Shown: positions 35,950-48,039, counted from the first letter of the stretch. The stretch: DNA of 64,000 nt from Epiperipatus broadwayi (GCA_028023455.1 JAQFVV010000027.1:6447845-6511844), one strand, 5' to 3'. Notes: generated from the sequence alone by a model not told the origin. A program made the numbers and translations.

Positions 35950-36660
35950 TAGTGGTATTAAATTGAAATTAAACTTTAATTATAATTTCTGCAACTATAT
36001 AAACTAGAAAATAGAAAGGAAAAAAATAAACAAATATATATATATTTTTTATATGTCAAAGCATTGGCCGGAAAGCGAACCCAGGCCACCTGCTTGGAAG
36101 GTAGCTATGCTAACTGCTAGGCCACCAACGCTATGCTCTAAAAAAGTATAAAATAAATTTTCTTTTACTTTTACTAATAAAAGTATGAGGTGATCGTGAT
36201 TTTTCAATTTATACCAATCTGTTTGTCAAATCATTTAGTAACTAATTGTCAATTGAATGTTACTTACAATTGATCTGAGGAATAGATTGAAATTGATACA
36301 ATTTTCATACATGATCGCCCCATACCCTTTTTTTGTGAAAGCTGAAATCTAATGGTATTAAATTATGTCTAAACTTACTTCATTTATAATTTCTGGAACT
36401 ATATAAATCTAAAAAGTATAAAATAAAATCTAAAATTTTTAAATAAATGCACATATATAAAAAGTAAAAAAATGAATTTGCTTCCACTTTCACAAACAAA
36501 AGCTTGGGGCAATTATGTCTAATAATTCTAACAAAATTAATCTATTCATCAGATCATGAACAATTAATGTTCATTTTCTTGTAAGTGATCTGATGAATAG
36601 TTGGCACGGATGCAATTTTTAAATGTAATGGCTGTCAAGCTTTTATTTGTGAAAACTATG
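35950..36660. repeat. two copies of a hairpin miniature repeat with linkers
   Basis: 36135-36345 and 36465-36660 each have inverted ends of roughly 60 bp (ACTTTCACAAACAAAAGCTT / AAGCTTTTATTTGTGAAAAC in the second) and an inner CATCAGATCA...TGATCTGATG hairpin. A linker with ATTTCTG(C/G)AACTATATAAA occurs at 35980 and 36390. They look like two MITE insertions of one family or a local duplication around the tRNA-like sequence at 36061. Confidence 0.6.
36061..36131 (-). pseudogene. tRNA-Gly(UCC)-like sequence
   Basis: On the - strand the 71-nt sequence runs GCGTTGGTGGCCTAGCAGTT through CTTCCAA (anticodon UCC) to GGTTCGCTTTCCGGCCAATGC. The acceptor stem GCGTTGG/CCAATGC pairs fully (one G-U). The anticodon stem CTAC/GCAG has one A-C mismatch and the T stem has at least one mismatch; box A (TAGCAGTTAGC) and box B (GGGTTCGCTTTCC) are worn. 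It is a recent tRNA-Gly pseudogene or SINE head, less likely a functional gene. Confidence 0.7.
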
Positions 36661-36781
36661 TAATTGAAAGCTGTTGTTTAATTTTATTTTTCGTTAAAAA
36701 ATTCTAATCAGTGCAAACTTTTGCAATCAATGGATGCAGGAAGGTTTGTGCATAAAATCTGTTGTGCCTACTTATCCAACA

Positions 36782-36823
36782 TCTCCAGACTAGTTTCTAG
36801 CTTATGGCTTTCATCAGTGAGGA
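36782..36823 (-). ncRNA. hammerhead ribozyme, family A, complete core
   Basis: On the - strand: UCCUCA, CUGAUGA, A, AGC/GCU stem II with CAUAA loop, A, GAAAC, UAGUC, then UGGAGA. Core residues all match. Helix I has one C-A mismatch among six pairs. Helix III is the palindrome ACUAGU. The stem II pair that is G-C at 24474 is A-U here, a compensatory change. Confidence 0.7.
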
Positions 36824-37069
36824 GCCTTGAATTTGAGAGCGCTGCACTTAGACTTTAGGATCTAAGGCAATCCTCCAGCAGCCACCTTTTATCTGTTTGG
36901 TTAACTATAAAGCTAGGAGCCCAAGATGAAAACACCATAATGCTTCCAACCTAAGCTCATTCACTTTTATATTCATATATAGATCTGAAACTTAGATCAA
37001 CATCCATATATTTTGGTGTCTTGGGTTTTTCAAAATCCTGTGGACAGGGTAAAACCATGAAACATCACG

Positions 37070-37111
37070 TGGTCAGTGATGAAAGCCACAAGCTAGAAAC
37101 TAGTCTGGGGA
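37070..37111 (+). ncRNA. hammerhead remnant, family A
   Basis: GUGAUGA (C3 to G), AAGC/GCU stem II with CACAA loop, GAAAC, UAGUC, UGGGGA. The sequence before the core diverges from the family at GGUCA, so helix I is reduced to about three pairs. Predicted inactive. Confidence 0.6.
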
Positions 37112-37414
37112 TGTGGGATAAGTAGGCATTAGATAAGAGTTTTATCCACAAACTTTCAATCCATTGATTGCAAAGACTTGCACTTGGTGGCACTACTGTA
37201 TGGAGAGTTTGGTACTCATTAAAATATTCTAGCAGCATATTCAAATTAATCCAAATTCTGTAGCCGATAATTATCTAAGTTTATTTACTTGCTGGCAAAT
37301 AAAGCACCTGATGTTTTGTACATTAATATAAAAACCAAATTTTTTATAGATTTCATCTAAAACATTAACATTTTATAATTTATTCTTTTAATTAATAAGA
37401 AAAACACAATCATC

Positions 37415-37850
37415 AGTTTAAATATGTGTTACCAATACTTACGGATCTGAGACTTGGACACTTAACTAAAGAGCAATACACAGATTTCAGACCACCCAAC
37501 AAAGTATGGAGAAATATATATTCGAAGTAACGAGATAGAAAATGAAATAGCATAGGTAAAAGAACAAACGTGCTACTGATATTATTGTAAGAATTAAGAG
37601 ACTGAAGTGGAGTTGGGCTAGATACATTGCTAGAAAAGATGATACTAAATGGACAGTTGAAATCTTAAACTGAATTCCAAGAGATTGTAAAAGATCTAGA
37701 AAGAGACCACATGTGAGATGGATGGATGAAATAAGAAAGTGTGCTGGGAGTGATGTGGAGAAGATAGACTAGAGCTCAGAGAAAATGGGTTGATTTTGGA
37801 GCGACCATCTTGCTTTGGATCGATAATGGTCGAAAACAATGATAGTAATC
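37415..37850 (+). pseudogene. RTE-type LINE C-terminal relic
   Basis: Translated pieces are LPILTYGSETWTLN, ARYIARKDDTKWT, IPRDCKRSRKRPHVRWMDEI and KCAGSDVEK, in this order. They match the conserved end of RTE/BovB-like LINE proteins (YGSETW ... GHIAR-DD-RWT ... RP--RW-D). Several stops and at least one shift are present; the RT domain upstream is missing. Typical 5'-truncated, old insertion. Confidence 0.7.
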
Positions 37851-39169
37851 TCTAGATTAAAAATCCATCATCATATATTAAATCTTGTTGCCTCTATTGT
37901 GAAACTTCTGAAAATTATTTTAAAGATCAGTGTCTTAAAAAAATTAAAAATAAAGCTGGAGCTAATTCAGTGTCTCTATTTAATGCAGTTTTTGATTTCA
38001 AATACCTTTGATTTTTGACTACTAGTATTAATACTTCATCTTGTACATTATGTAGGAGTTGTATGTTATCAATTAATCACAATGGATAAACAGTTTAAAA
38101 TATAACAAATCTTGATTAACCAGTCAAAATACCTCAATCAAATCAATAAAAGCACTCAATATAAATCACACATTTGCCTTTTTTTTCTCTTTATATAAAG
38201 TTTCATTGTTGATTTTCCAAAACTATCTAGTGTTTCTGATAACCATTTATCTATGTCTGGAAGTTATCTACTTAATAAAATCTTGAAAAATACTTTTGGT
38301 AAAGCATATAACAATAATATTCTAGCATAATTACTGGAATTTTTCAATTACCTTTATTTAGATAAGGGTAACAATACCTTAAATTCAAAAGCAAATCAAC
38401 AGTCATCTACTGTAATCTTGAGTAATCAATCTGAAACAGATGGTATAGTGCTGTAAAATCCCCAGATCGGTTTCTGGCATTCACCTTCAGCAGAGACGAT
38501 TATGGGTCAAAGCTAAAACTAATATATTTATGCTTGCCAAAAGTCATGCAATATTGTTGTTACTTTAAGATCAGATAACATATCATGAATCTATTTAATC
38601 CTAAAAAGTTACAACAATCCATCATATTTTAAAACTTCTTAAGGTATAACATCAAGATTTGTTTTTCTTTTTTCAAGATTACCAAGACTTGCTTTAATCT
38701 CATCAAGTAGGACATTTCTCCGATATAAATGATTCACTGTGATGAATATGTCTGAAATGCAGTCGTGTAGATTCTTTTATGATTATTCAAAAAAGTGAAT
38801 GCTATCATAGAAAGGAGTGCCATTAATTAAATTAATAAGAATATATTGTTTATTTAGCCTTCTCCTTCCATTTTTGATTTATCCATGATTAAAAAATAGC
38901 CATATATAGTTTAGTACGGTGATAGAATGCCTAATTCTGGAATCCCAAGTCCATAATCGCGTCTTTGTTCAATTCTTTCTGATGCTTGACTTTTTTGTGA
39001 ATTCCTGAGCAATAAATCATTTGATTCTTTTTTTAAAATCAATCCAACCACTAAATGCAAAGTGATCTAATATTTTTCAGTAATGTAGCAATTGTGCATT
39101 GTTGAAAAGATTATTGTTACTTTGAAATTCCTGGCTCCGGTTTTTTTTTTTAGAATATCCAAACTATAT
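37851..39169. other. no gene; one worn ribozyme-like segment
   Basis: AT-rich. At 38457-38500 the - strand reads CUGCUGA, then AUGCCA, GAAAC, CGAUC and UGGGGA, resembling family A but with a changed core (A6 to C) and no paired helix I. Nothing else recognised. Confidence 0.4.
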
Positions 39170-40487
39170 GTGATGTGATGTGGCTACTCCTCTATCGAAG
39201 TCAGGAATCTCTCTGCCACTATGCCCAGAGAAACCTGTTTACCATCTTACCTTCCTTTTCCATTCCTCACCCTACATTTTGCCTATATTCTTCTCTATCC
39301 TGCTCCATCCCATTTCTATAACATCATCTTTGTCCGCTCTATGGCTGGCCTTTCTATCTAGATCCCTCTTATGTTTTTCCCAACCCAGCATAAAAAAATC
39401 ACTTATATTTATTCTTCCACAACGTTATTATTTGTACCCTTTCTGCTTGTAAGCATTTACATTCAATTAGCAGATGCCTAAATTTTCCATAGCTTCCTTG
39501 CATAATTTGCAGGCTAAATCACCCACATTTCTCCATTTATGTGTATATTCTCTTGTTGCTAATGATTCTGTTTGAACTTTAATCAGTAAACTGCTTTCCT
39601 TACTATTATCATAAATTAATTCACATCTAATATTTAAACTCTTTTTACTCTCCATACTAGTTCTCCATCACTCCAACTCCCTAATTTTTATTAATACATC
39701 TATTCTTCTATCTCAGTTTTTGCTATTATAACACTCAACATTTCTCCTAACACAATCATCTCATTTTTTGTTCAAGTATATTGACATAAAATCTTTATGC
39801 AAATCTGCATATTGTTATACCTTTCTTACCCATCTTATTGCCTGGCCTTTACTCATAACCCAATTAAATACTGTTTTGGCTACTCTCTTACTGTCCATAA
39901 ATTGCAATCTACAGAATATTTTCATTTTGCTTTTTGCATCTCTCATATAAAAATTTAACCATCCCATTCTTCTTGAATTGCCTTCTTTATTGTCCATGTA
40001 ATGCATATCTTACTTCTCTTTGCACTTTTTCTAAGTAATCTAACACTCTTTACTAACACAATGTATCGTTACCATAAGTTAACCCTGCTACTGCTACTCC
40101 CATACAATCCTAGCTACATCATATTTATTATATAAAAACACTGTTAATTTCTTTATCAGTCCCTTTTTCTTTGCTTCATTTATCAATTTTTTCTCTCATT
40201 TATCCAAGCTATTTGTCTGATTACTTAAGACGATTCCCAAATAGTTATACCTATTTACATTTAACTTTATATCCCCCAATAAAAATTTATCTTCTTTTGT
40301 CCCGGCATTTATCATCATTACTTTTGATTTTTCCTCACTAAATTTAATCCTCATCTCTTTACCCACCCTTGCACACTTCATCAGCATAACTTTTATATCT
40401 TTTTTACTTTCGTTATCATCAACAAATAAAAGATTTGGTAGTATATACACTCCCTTGCCATCTATTAATGATAACTCTACTCTAATA
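39170..40487 (-). pseudogene. third copy of the same LINE, 5'-truncated
   Basis: On the - strand the order is RT thumb (LSLIDGKGVYILPNLLFVDD, so FADD has become FVDD), KMRIKFSEEKSKVMM, then MRDAKSKMKIFCRLQFMDSK and a C-terminal zinc-binding CKLCKEAMENLGIC remnant. The 3' tail is ATGTGATGTGATGTGG on the + strand (39169-39184), the LINE's CACATCACAT simple tail. The 5' side stops at a family A repeat at 40488. Confidence 0.75.
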
Positions 40488-40855
40488 AACTCTCCATACA
40501 ATAGTGCTACCTAGTGTAAGCCATAGTAATCAATGGATGCTTGAAGATTTGTGCATAGAATCCATATGTAGTGCCTATTCACCTAATATCCTCTGACTAG
40601 TTTCTAGCTTGTGGTTTTCACGAGTCAGGAGTCTTGGATTTGAGAGTATTGTACCGAAATCTTAATATTTAATATTTTTTACCTAGATTCTAAGATCTAG
40701 ATGCAGTGCTCTCAGATCCAAAGCCACAAGCTAGAAACTAGTCTAGGGATATTGGGTGAGTAGGCGTTAGATAGGGATTTTATGCACAAACTTTCTAGCA
40801 TCCATTGATTATTATAGTGTTTACTGGGTGGCACTACTGTATGGAGACTTTACCA
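40488..40855. repeat. family A repeat, inverted arms, ribozymes worn
   Basis: Left arm starts CTCCATACAATAGTGC; right arm ends GCACTACTGTATGGAG. In the left arm the - strand core reads CUCGUGA and is broken; in the right arm (40722-40756) the CUGAUGA block is deleted although GAAAC, UAGUC and UAGGGA remain. Confidence 0.65.
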
Positions 40856-42604
40856 CTGTTCTAACAGCTTGAGTAAATATAGAAAATGGTGATCATGTAT
40901 TATGATTTAATACTATAACTGCTGAAAATTTGTGTAATCATTAAATTTTATTATGTAAAGTTTTTTTCTCTATATAAGTACTTTGTATATATTATATAAA
41001 CTTATTTTGTAATACGAACTTACTATTAAACTTTGCATGTTTGGTGAGTATTTTGTAATTCAATACTATGCCTGCTTTAGCGCAATAGACAGCATTACCA
41101 TTAATAGAAAGGAAATGTGTTATTCTATATCCAGGAAATGGAATACTTGAACTTTGCATAAATTTGCATAACATTAAACAATCAGTTACTTCACAAAGAG
41201 CTATGATTATGAAAGCCATGACTCTCGAAAGTCTTCAGCCTATGGTTTAATAAGATATTAAATATTATTTTTGGGTTTATGGCTTTCTAGCACTGGTATT
41301 GAATTACAGAATATAAACTTATTTCACAAAAGCCAGTATAAAGCTTTAAATATGCTTACTTTTACATCAGTATAAATTTTTAATATAAAAGATTTAAAAC
41401 AGAAAAACTGTTCCTGTTTCAATCAAAACAATGCAGAAATATTGTAAATAGAATGGCTGATTGTTGCATTCTATTTCTGTATCCAATTTTTATTTCAATA
41501 ATGCATTCAGTTTTTAATAATCTTACATACACTACCTTCCTCCGTCTTATAAATTCATCACTGACATAACAAACTATTGCCAAATTCATTGGAATTATCC
41601 ATTTTTATTTTCAACCAAAATTAAATATTGGTACATTTATGTAATGGCAGATCCATATTTTCATTAAATGCTCCTAACTCAATGCTATGTATTACCAATT
41701 ATTTGATCATTAAAAAGTTCAAATATTGGCTTCTAGAATCCAAATGTTTGAGCGTTCTAATTAAAATTAATCCTGAAGCTTTTCCAATCAAGTTTTCACT
41801 CACAGCTGGAATGAGTTCCTACCAATTTGTTGCCCAATCTTCCCTAAATGGTCTTAGTGAAACTTATTCATATTGTGTTTCTATTGTACTGGATTGCAGG
41901 AACATCATAACCACTATCATTCACACTTTCCTTGAATGTGCTAATTAACAATGTAATGATAGGAAGTAAATATGAGATCCACGGTCTTCATTTTTTTCAC
42001 TTTGTAGTTTCGAAGGTGACATGTTTAATACCATTTCTTTAGACTCTGAACTTAAAGGTAAATTCTAACCCTTCCTGATATTTAGTGACCAATAAATTTC
42101 TCATTTCCTGAAAACAAGCTCCTTTTTCTGTAATTTTATTCTAAAAATTCTTTGTATTGTAATTTTATTGGATAGATTTTAAAATGTTATTTTTTCTACA
42201 CTTTGAAAGTACAACAAAATTGTAACCAAACAATTTTTTTATATAATTTATGCTTCATACCCCCCCCCCTTTACATTTAATTGTAATAGTTTTTTTGTGG
42301 TTATTATTATTCAAATGTAAGAATATCTATTTATTTATTTTGTAACTCAACGTTGCATCCTAATGAAGTACCTTATAAATAATCTATGCTGTACTGTGAT
42401 GCCTTTATTTATATACAATATCTACAGTAACAACTATATATTCTTATAATTAATCAATAATATCAATGAAATTTGTTTTAAAATTAAAATTTTGATAATA
42501 GTATCAATGACCATACCATTCGCTTGATGACACTCTTGCTAATGAAAAACAATGAAGTATTAAGTGATCATAATTTCTTATGATTATACAGTCTGTTAGA
42601 AGAG
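40856..42604. other. no supported gene
   Basis: AT-rich; C-run at 42259-42268. A 106-codon frame at 41628-41948 has no family resemblance and no conserved splice context. Confidence 0.45.
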
Positions 42605-42920
42605 TAGCAATTTTCTCCATACAGTATTGCCACCTAGTACAAGTTGCAGTAGTAAATGAATGCTAGAAGGTTGATGTATCAAAATCCCTATCTAGTGCCT
42701 ACTCATTCAATATCCCAGACCAGTTTCTGTCTTGTGGCTTTCATCAGGGAGAAGTATTGAATCTGAGAGCATTGCACCTAGATCTCTGGATTTAATGCAA
42801 TTTTCTAGCAACCATTTTTTAACATTTTAGTTAACTCTAGATATTTTGATGCAAAAACCTTCTAGCATCCATTGATTACTATGATTTACACTGGTGACAC
42901 TACAATATGGAGAAAATTGA
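42605..42920. repeat. family A repeat, shortened inverted copy
   Basis: Left TTCTCCATACAGTATTGCCA and right TGACACTACAATATGGAGAA ends are inverted. On the - strand at about 42713-42756 CUGAUGA, AAGC, CACAAG, GAAAC, UGGUC and UGGGAU are readable, but stem II and helix I are disrupted. Confidence 0.65.
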
Positions 42921-43389
42921 TACTGTTTTATCCTTTCGTGTTCTTGTTTAAAACACAGGTCAGCTTATTCAGTGATTTTTTTTTCTTTTCACTTAGCAAT
43001 TGAATGAAATCTTTTTTAAAAGTTTTAAACTTTGAAAAAAATTTTTTTTCTCTGTTTTTATTTTTTCCCTTTAACTGTTGGTCCTCATTTTTTTTAAAGA
43101 TTAATTATGGCATTAACCATGAATTAAATAAAGTTATTGGACTAAGAAAAAAAATATAGCACATATTTTACTGCAGGTGGACTTATTAATTTATATATAT
43201 TTATTGAATGTGTTTTATTAGTTAATTTTATTTTTAAATGTCTGTGTACATTAGTTTTAATAAAGTTGTACATATATGTCCTTACCAAAAATGTAGATTG
43301 TTTTATGTGTTGTGTTAAACCTCCTACTATCTGCACATTTCACTGTTCACATCAAACCTTAAAAACAAATGCTGATATGGGTGGACTAG
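42921..43389. other. no recognisable feature
   Basis: AT-rich, T-runs. Confidence 0.4.
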
Positions 43390-43495
43390 TTTATATTATT
43401 TTCAATACTCAATATATATATATAATGTCAATGCTAAGAAAATTTATATTATTTTCAATACTCAATATATATATATAATGTCAATGCTAAGAAAA
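43390..43495. repeat. perfect 53-bp tandem duplication
   Basis: TTTATATTATTTTCAATACT through AATGTCAATGCTAAGAAAA occurs twice without visible differences (43390-43442, 43443-43495), so it is recent. It contains a TA microsatellite. Confidence 0.85.
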
Positions 43496-43809
43496 TAACC
43501 ACATATCTTCTAATTTTAATTAACACTCATTTCTTGCCAGGCATAGAACTTTTCATTTTATTATGCTAAACAGAAAAATCATCCATATTATTTTAAAATC
43601 AGATCACTAATAAGACATCATCATCAGAGAAGTAGTCAGGACATAAGTACTGATGAAAAGAGAGCAGATGCCACTATGTAAACTAATTTGTAATAATATC
43701 AACATTTTATTGATTATGTTAGGATATCTAAGAGTAGAAAATCAAGTTAGATATCACCACAAATCAAATGCCACACAGTTTTACTTTATAATTTACCTTA
43801 TAGTCTTAG

Positions 43810-44060
43810 TCACTTCGTTCTTTAGAACATGAATTTTAATTAGAGGAGATTTGAACTCTCCATTAAAGTTTGAAAATTTGCTATTTAATAGAAACTGCGC
43901 ACTGATTATATATATGTGAGGGAGATGATGATCTGAACCAACTGATGAGTGCTGGCTCAGCATGAAATACGTTTTTATCTTTTTCACATATATGTTGTCA
44001 TGTGTATCAAGATGAAGTGGATGGCTGAAGGGAAACTTGAAAGTCTGGTTTCAAATTCCC
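43810..44060 (+). repeat. family D repeat copy with hammerhead core
   Basis: Homologous to 26296-26540 (CTCCATTAAAGTTTG, GATTATATATATGTG, GATCTGAACCAACTGATGAG, TGGATGGCTGAAGG, GAAAGTCTGG). About 250 bp. No protein. It carries the ribozyme motif at 43935-43975. Confidence 0.6.
43935..43975 (+). ncRNA. hammerhead ribozyme core, family D
   Basis: GAACCAA, CUGAUGA (43942-43948), stem II UGCUG/CAGCA with a GCU loop, GAAA (43964-43967), then UACGUUU. The core and the five-pair stem II are perfect. The helix III palindrome is UACGU-like but worn, and the UUGGU needed to pair with helix I (kept in the other copy at 26419) is missing, so this copy likely lost its cleavage arm. Confidence 0.55.
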
Positions 44061-44129
44061 TTTAATTAAATCTCGCTTATATATATATATATTGTACCTG
44101 GTCAAACCGCTGAAACCATATACTTATAC

Positions 44130-44420
44130 ATATATATAAGTTTTGGCCGGTTTCAAACTCCTTCATAATACATTTATAATCTTATAAATGTTACGTGAAC
44201 GAACCGGCACGTTCGAGCAAAATGGGAGATCTTATTGATAGACTAACTATCAACAATGGCCCACCTCGGCTGCTAGATTCAAACCCCTACTATCCAAAAA
44301 CTATTTGTTTCAGAGTAAATTCCAGGTGCCAGCTATCTATTCAGAAGAATAAACAACGTATTTGGTCAGTAGGCTCATAATCCAGCGTTCGAAACCATCC
44401 CATAAACTAGCCCAGTCTAA
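44130..44420 (-). repeat. possible SINE
   Basis: On the - strand GGGGTTTGAATCTAGC is box-B-like and is followed by a body with TTGATAGTTAGTCTATCAAT (a hairpin) and CCGGTTCGTTCACG. The box A is unclear. Tentative. Confidence 0.3.
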
Positions 44421-46547
44421 TTTTAATCAGTAATAAAATATAGAAAAAGAATTGACCGACGAATAAAGTTTAATTTTAAAGACAATTTATTAACTGACAT
44501 TTACTAATGATAAACATTTTTATAAATCTATAAATAACACACATTTTAAGTTAACATACTATGATATATTTTATGAAAGAGCAAAAATAATCTTTGACAT
44601 TTAAATTATCTAACATTCACAAACACGCACATCAATAGTTCATTTCATGCATGCTTATAGAGTTTATATAATTTGAATCTTGAATTTTTACGAATTACAG
44701 CGGTGGCTACTACGTATAAATGATAATAAATAAATGTTTACCTAGGATTTTTGGAACATGGATATTGCTTGTTGGCTGCTTCTGATGGATTATATCTAAC
44801 CGGTTAGATTTTGACGTTTATTGAAAAGATTTTATGCTAATCCATTGGTTTTATTCTTGGAGACAGTTGAACATTTGACAGAGGATTTCTGAGTTGTTAT
44901 GCAGACATTATTTCACAGGCAGGTTTTGATGATCTTGTTGGACTAAAAGGCTGAAGCACGAGCGTATATTTCCAAAAGCTGCTCAACAATGCATTTTTGT
45001 TTCTGTATACATAATAGAAATTGCACTGTTGTCTGAACTGGAACAAGACTGTTACTGCAAACTAGACTGAAAAAACTCTCTCAATTCCCGATGATAAAAA
45101 AAAGTCTATTTATATCTGCGACATGTCCGTGTAATATCCTCCGGCAAATATCTGTTGTCGAATTCCATTGGTAAATCCTATGACAACGTGTTTTTGATTG
45201 ATTGTTTAATTAGTAGTAGCTTTCATAAACGTATTGTTTTTTTATCTTTAGTAGCCCACCGCTGTGTTTTTAAATATATTTCATTTCAATATTTATTTTC
45301 ATGTGTTTTTCAATACGATTTTAACACGCATTTATTTTATCTCTTTTTAACAGCTTACATTTATTTACATTCGCACGCACATATATATTTTACTATTCTA
45401 AAATCAAAAATAGTTTTAAGATTATTTTTCTTTTTTAATTTAAATGAAGAGATTTATATATTTTCTTTAAACCTTTTAAATTGTATTTCAACTAATAATA
45501 ATAAACTCTTTACTTCCTTTTTATAAAACCTTTAGTTTAACTTTAATAAAAAAAAACCCTTCCCACTTTTAATCAATTATTTTTCAACTTTTATTTCAAC
45601 TCTTTTACGGAATATTTTTTTTATTTTAATAATTTTTTTAGACAAAATTATTTTATATACATGTGCCAAATTGGCCTTGGTACAATATATATATATACTA
45701 TATTTGTATATAAACATGAGTTTTAATAAGTGCAGCTATATTAATATTAAATCTTTGATAGCTTCTTAACCAAATGCTGTCCTAATTTCAGAAACTTGAA
45801 GAGTCACCATCAAACTAAGTTCATACTTGGTAGTATCTATAGTTGCTAAAATAATTGCACTACTTATTGTATCACCATTACTATTACTAAATTACAACTG
45901 CTACTTTAATGAGAAATTTGCCTGGTTAAGATAGACCATTTTAGACTATCTTTTCCGGATCTTTCACCTTTGTGGATTATGACCATCTTTTCCAGATCTT
46001 TCACCTTTGTGGACAGCAAAGGGAGTCAGTAGTATAGTCACTCAAATCACTTTCTGAATGAAACTCTTGGTCTCAAATCCATAGTGTTTTGTGTAAGATC
46101 ATAAATAAAGACTCACAATTTTAAACTTGGTCACATCACTGTTTTCTCAGTGCTGCAGACTGTTGGGAATACAAAGATAAAATGATTGAAGTCAGAATTG
46201 TTATGCATGTAATTAAAATATAGAAGTATGATTGTATAAATGTACAATACCATTATCGTGATATGGAAAGATGATCAATGGTATGAGAGGCTCACAAGAA
46301 TTTGGTCCTCCAAAAAAGGAGAAACAATGAAAGAAAAGATGTAGATAAAAAAGAATGTGTAAAAATAATATTTAACCTTCAATGTCTCAACATTTTAAAG
46401 TACAAGGCCTAGAAGATGTTTTTGATCAAGCATTGCTTATCGGTCATTCAGTTAATCTTTGTATCTTAAGCCATTTTACTATTCACCATTCTACTATTAG
46501 TGATTTCACACTATATATGTATAATATAAGTAGAATGTCCTTTAATT
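44421..46547. other. no supported gene
   Basis: AT-rich. 45940-46015 has a ~37-bp imperfect tandem duplication (ATCTTTTCCGGATCTTTCAC / ATCTTTTCCAGATCTTTCAC). The 123-codon frame at 45155-45526 is phenylalanine/leucine-rich low complexity from T-runs and not convincing as a gene. Confidence 0.45.
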
Positions 46548-47347
46548 AATATAATTACTTGACCCTCTTCAACTGCCATTTAAATTCAGAAAATATAATG
46601 GAAGCAAATGCCATCAACTCAAATCCCAGAATTCCCAAATTTTAATGTTAGTGGCTTGTCTATTAATTATATTCATTTAATTTCTAATTATGAAAGTTGT
46701 CTTCTTAATTTTTTATTATTATGTTTTCTCTCTTCATGAAGAATCTTAACATTTTCAAAATCAAACTTAAATTTATATTTATATGTCCTTTCATAATCCA
46801 AGAAAATGGAAACAGCCATTGAATCATTATTATTTTTACTTTTTACATGCTTGTACAACAGTTAATGCTCCTTTAATCTTTTCTCTATACTGCACATCTA
46901 TTCACCTATACATGATAATATACATCCACAAAAAATTTGATAACATTACTTTTTTGTTTGACAGGTATGACACTTAAAATTATTTTTATTTGAAACACAA
47001 AATGAAACATTAAACACAACCAATCAACTTTTGTGTAGATGTGTTATATATAGATGAATTGAGGTGCAAAATAGAGGAAAGACTCAAGGAGCATCAATTA
47101 TTATACAAGTGTGTGAAAAGTAAAAAGTCTAATGATTTAATGACTGCTTCAGTTTTCTTGAATTATGAAAGGACATATAAATATTGATTTAAGTTTGATA
47201 TTGAAAATGTTAAGATTCTTCATGAAAAGAGAAACCATAATAAAAGAAATGTTAAAATTTCAAGAATTCTGAGATTTGAGTTGATGACATTTGCTTCCAT
47301 TATATTTTTTGAATTTAATGGCAGTTGAAGAAGGTTAAGTAATTAAC
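46548..47347. repeat. 800-bp inverted repeat, arms about 330-390 bp
   Basis: Left arm begins ATTACTTGACCCTCTTCAAC; right arm ends GTTGAAGAAGGTTAAGTAAT. Matching inner blocks include TATATGTCCTTTCATAAT with its inverse ATTATGAAAGGACATATA, and ATGCTCCTTTAATCTTTTC with GACTCAAGGAGCAT. The left arm carries an extra ~70-bp stretch. No open frame, so a fold-back element or an inverted duplication. Confidence 0.75.
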
Positions 47348-47439
47348 TGAAAGCACTTCTGTAAAGACTATAATAATTAATCATCATATTTATTTTTATT
47401 GCTATTATATATATATATAATTAAGAAAATCTTAAATAG

Positions 47440-47890
47440 ACAACAAAATGAAACATCAAAAGAAAAAAATAATTATTGGTACTGTGCAACATATCTATAT
47501 GTACCAGGAATAGCAAGCAAACTAAAGAAAATCTTCGATGAATATGACATCAGAATAGCTTTCCAGAGCCATATCACACTTTGAGGAATTCTAAAATCAA
47601 CAAAGGGCTAAACTTGAAATACTGAAAAACACAAACTGCATCCATGAATACCATGTCAATGTTGAAGTGCATTAGTGAGACCAATCCCATTGAGAAGTTG
47701 AAAAAGCACCAATTGATGTTTAGAAAAGAAAATATGGATATGTCTAAAGTAGCAGATCATGTATATACCAAGGAACTTCTTTTCAATTGGGGGAATAGAA
47801 AAAATTTGGATAGAGAAAAAAAGATTCAAGGAAGAAAATTCAAAGAAGCAGAAAAATTTTGGTTAGAGAAGAAAATTCAAAGAAGCTGAG
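47440..47890 (+). pseudogene. PLE C-terminal relic (GIY-YIG region)
   Basis: YVPGIASKLKKIFDEYDIRI followed by AFQSHITL matches the 'YV-GLSEKL-RIF--H-I--AFK---TLR' link that joins RT to the GIY-YIG endonuclease in PLEs. After a broken stretch with NCIHEYHVNVE, the frame from 47644 gives IEKLKKHQLMFRKENMDMSK, VADHVYTKELLFNW, and QGRKFKEAEKFWLEKK, resembling the second half of the GIY-YIG module (R--EH ... S-VADH-----H-FNW ... R---EA--I). In living PLEs this endonuclease nicks the target. The copy is 5'-truncated with stops. Confidence 0.65.
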
Positions 47891-48039
47891 CTGCTAACAA
47901 TGACAATGGCAAATAATGCCATAAATCAATTTAGTATGACAATACATAACATTTGGAAGCAATTAATTAACTTTGTTTTTAGAAAAATTAGGAGAAACCT
48001 TATAAATAAATATATGAAATTTCTACTGACTTGCCTTTA

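Larger units (their letters stand above)
36710..37215. mobile_element. family A ribozyme-bearing repeat with inverted arms
   Basis: The left arm reads GCAATCAATGGATGC ... CCAGACTAGTTTCTAGC ... CATCAGTGAGGAGCC; the right arm is its inverse and ends GGTGGCACTACTGTATGGAG. The middle (36830-37060) carries the family's AGCAGCCACCTTTT and ATTTTGGTGTCTT blocks, so this is a nearly full unit followed by an inverted partial one. Both arms carry hammerhead motifs. Confidence 0.7.

Noticed and set aside
36061-36131. Functional tRNA-Gly gene
   Set aside because: Mismatches in the anticodon and T stems and a changed box A/B make a pseudogene or SINE head more likely.
41628-41948. 106-codon open frame
   Set aside because: No domain, no codon bias, no splice context; consistent with chance in AT-rich DNA.
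45155-45526. 123-codon Phe/Leu/Ile-rich open frame
   Set aside because: Product of T-rich low-complexity DNA; the apparent hydrophobicity follows from TTT/TTA codons.
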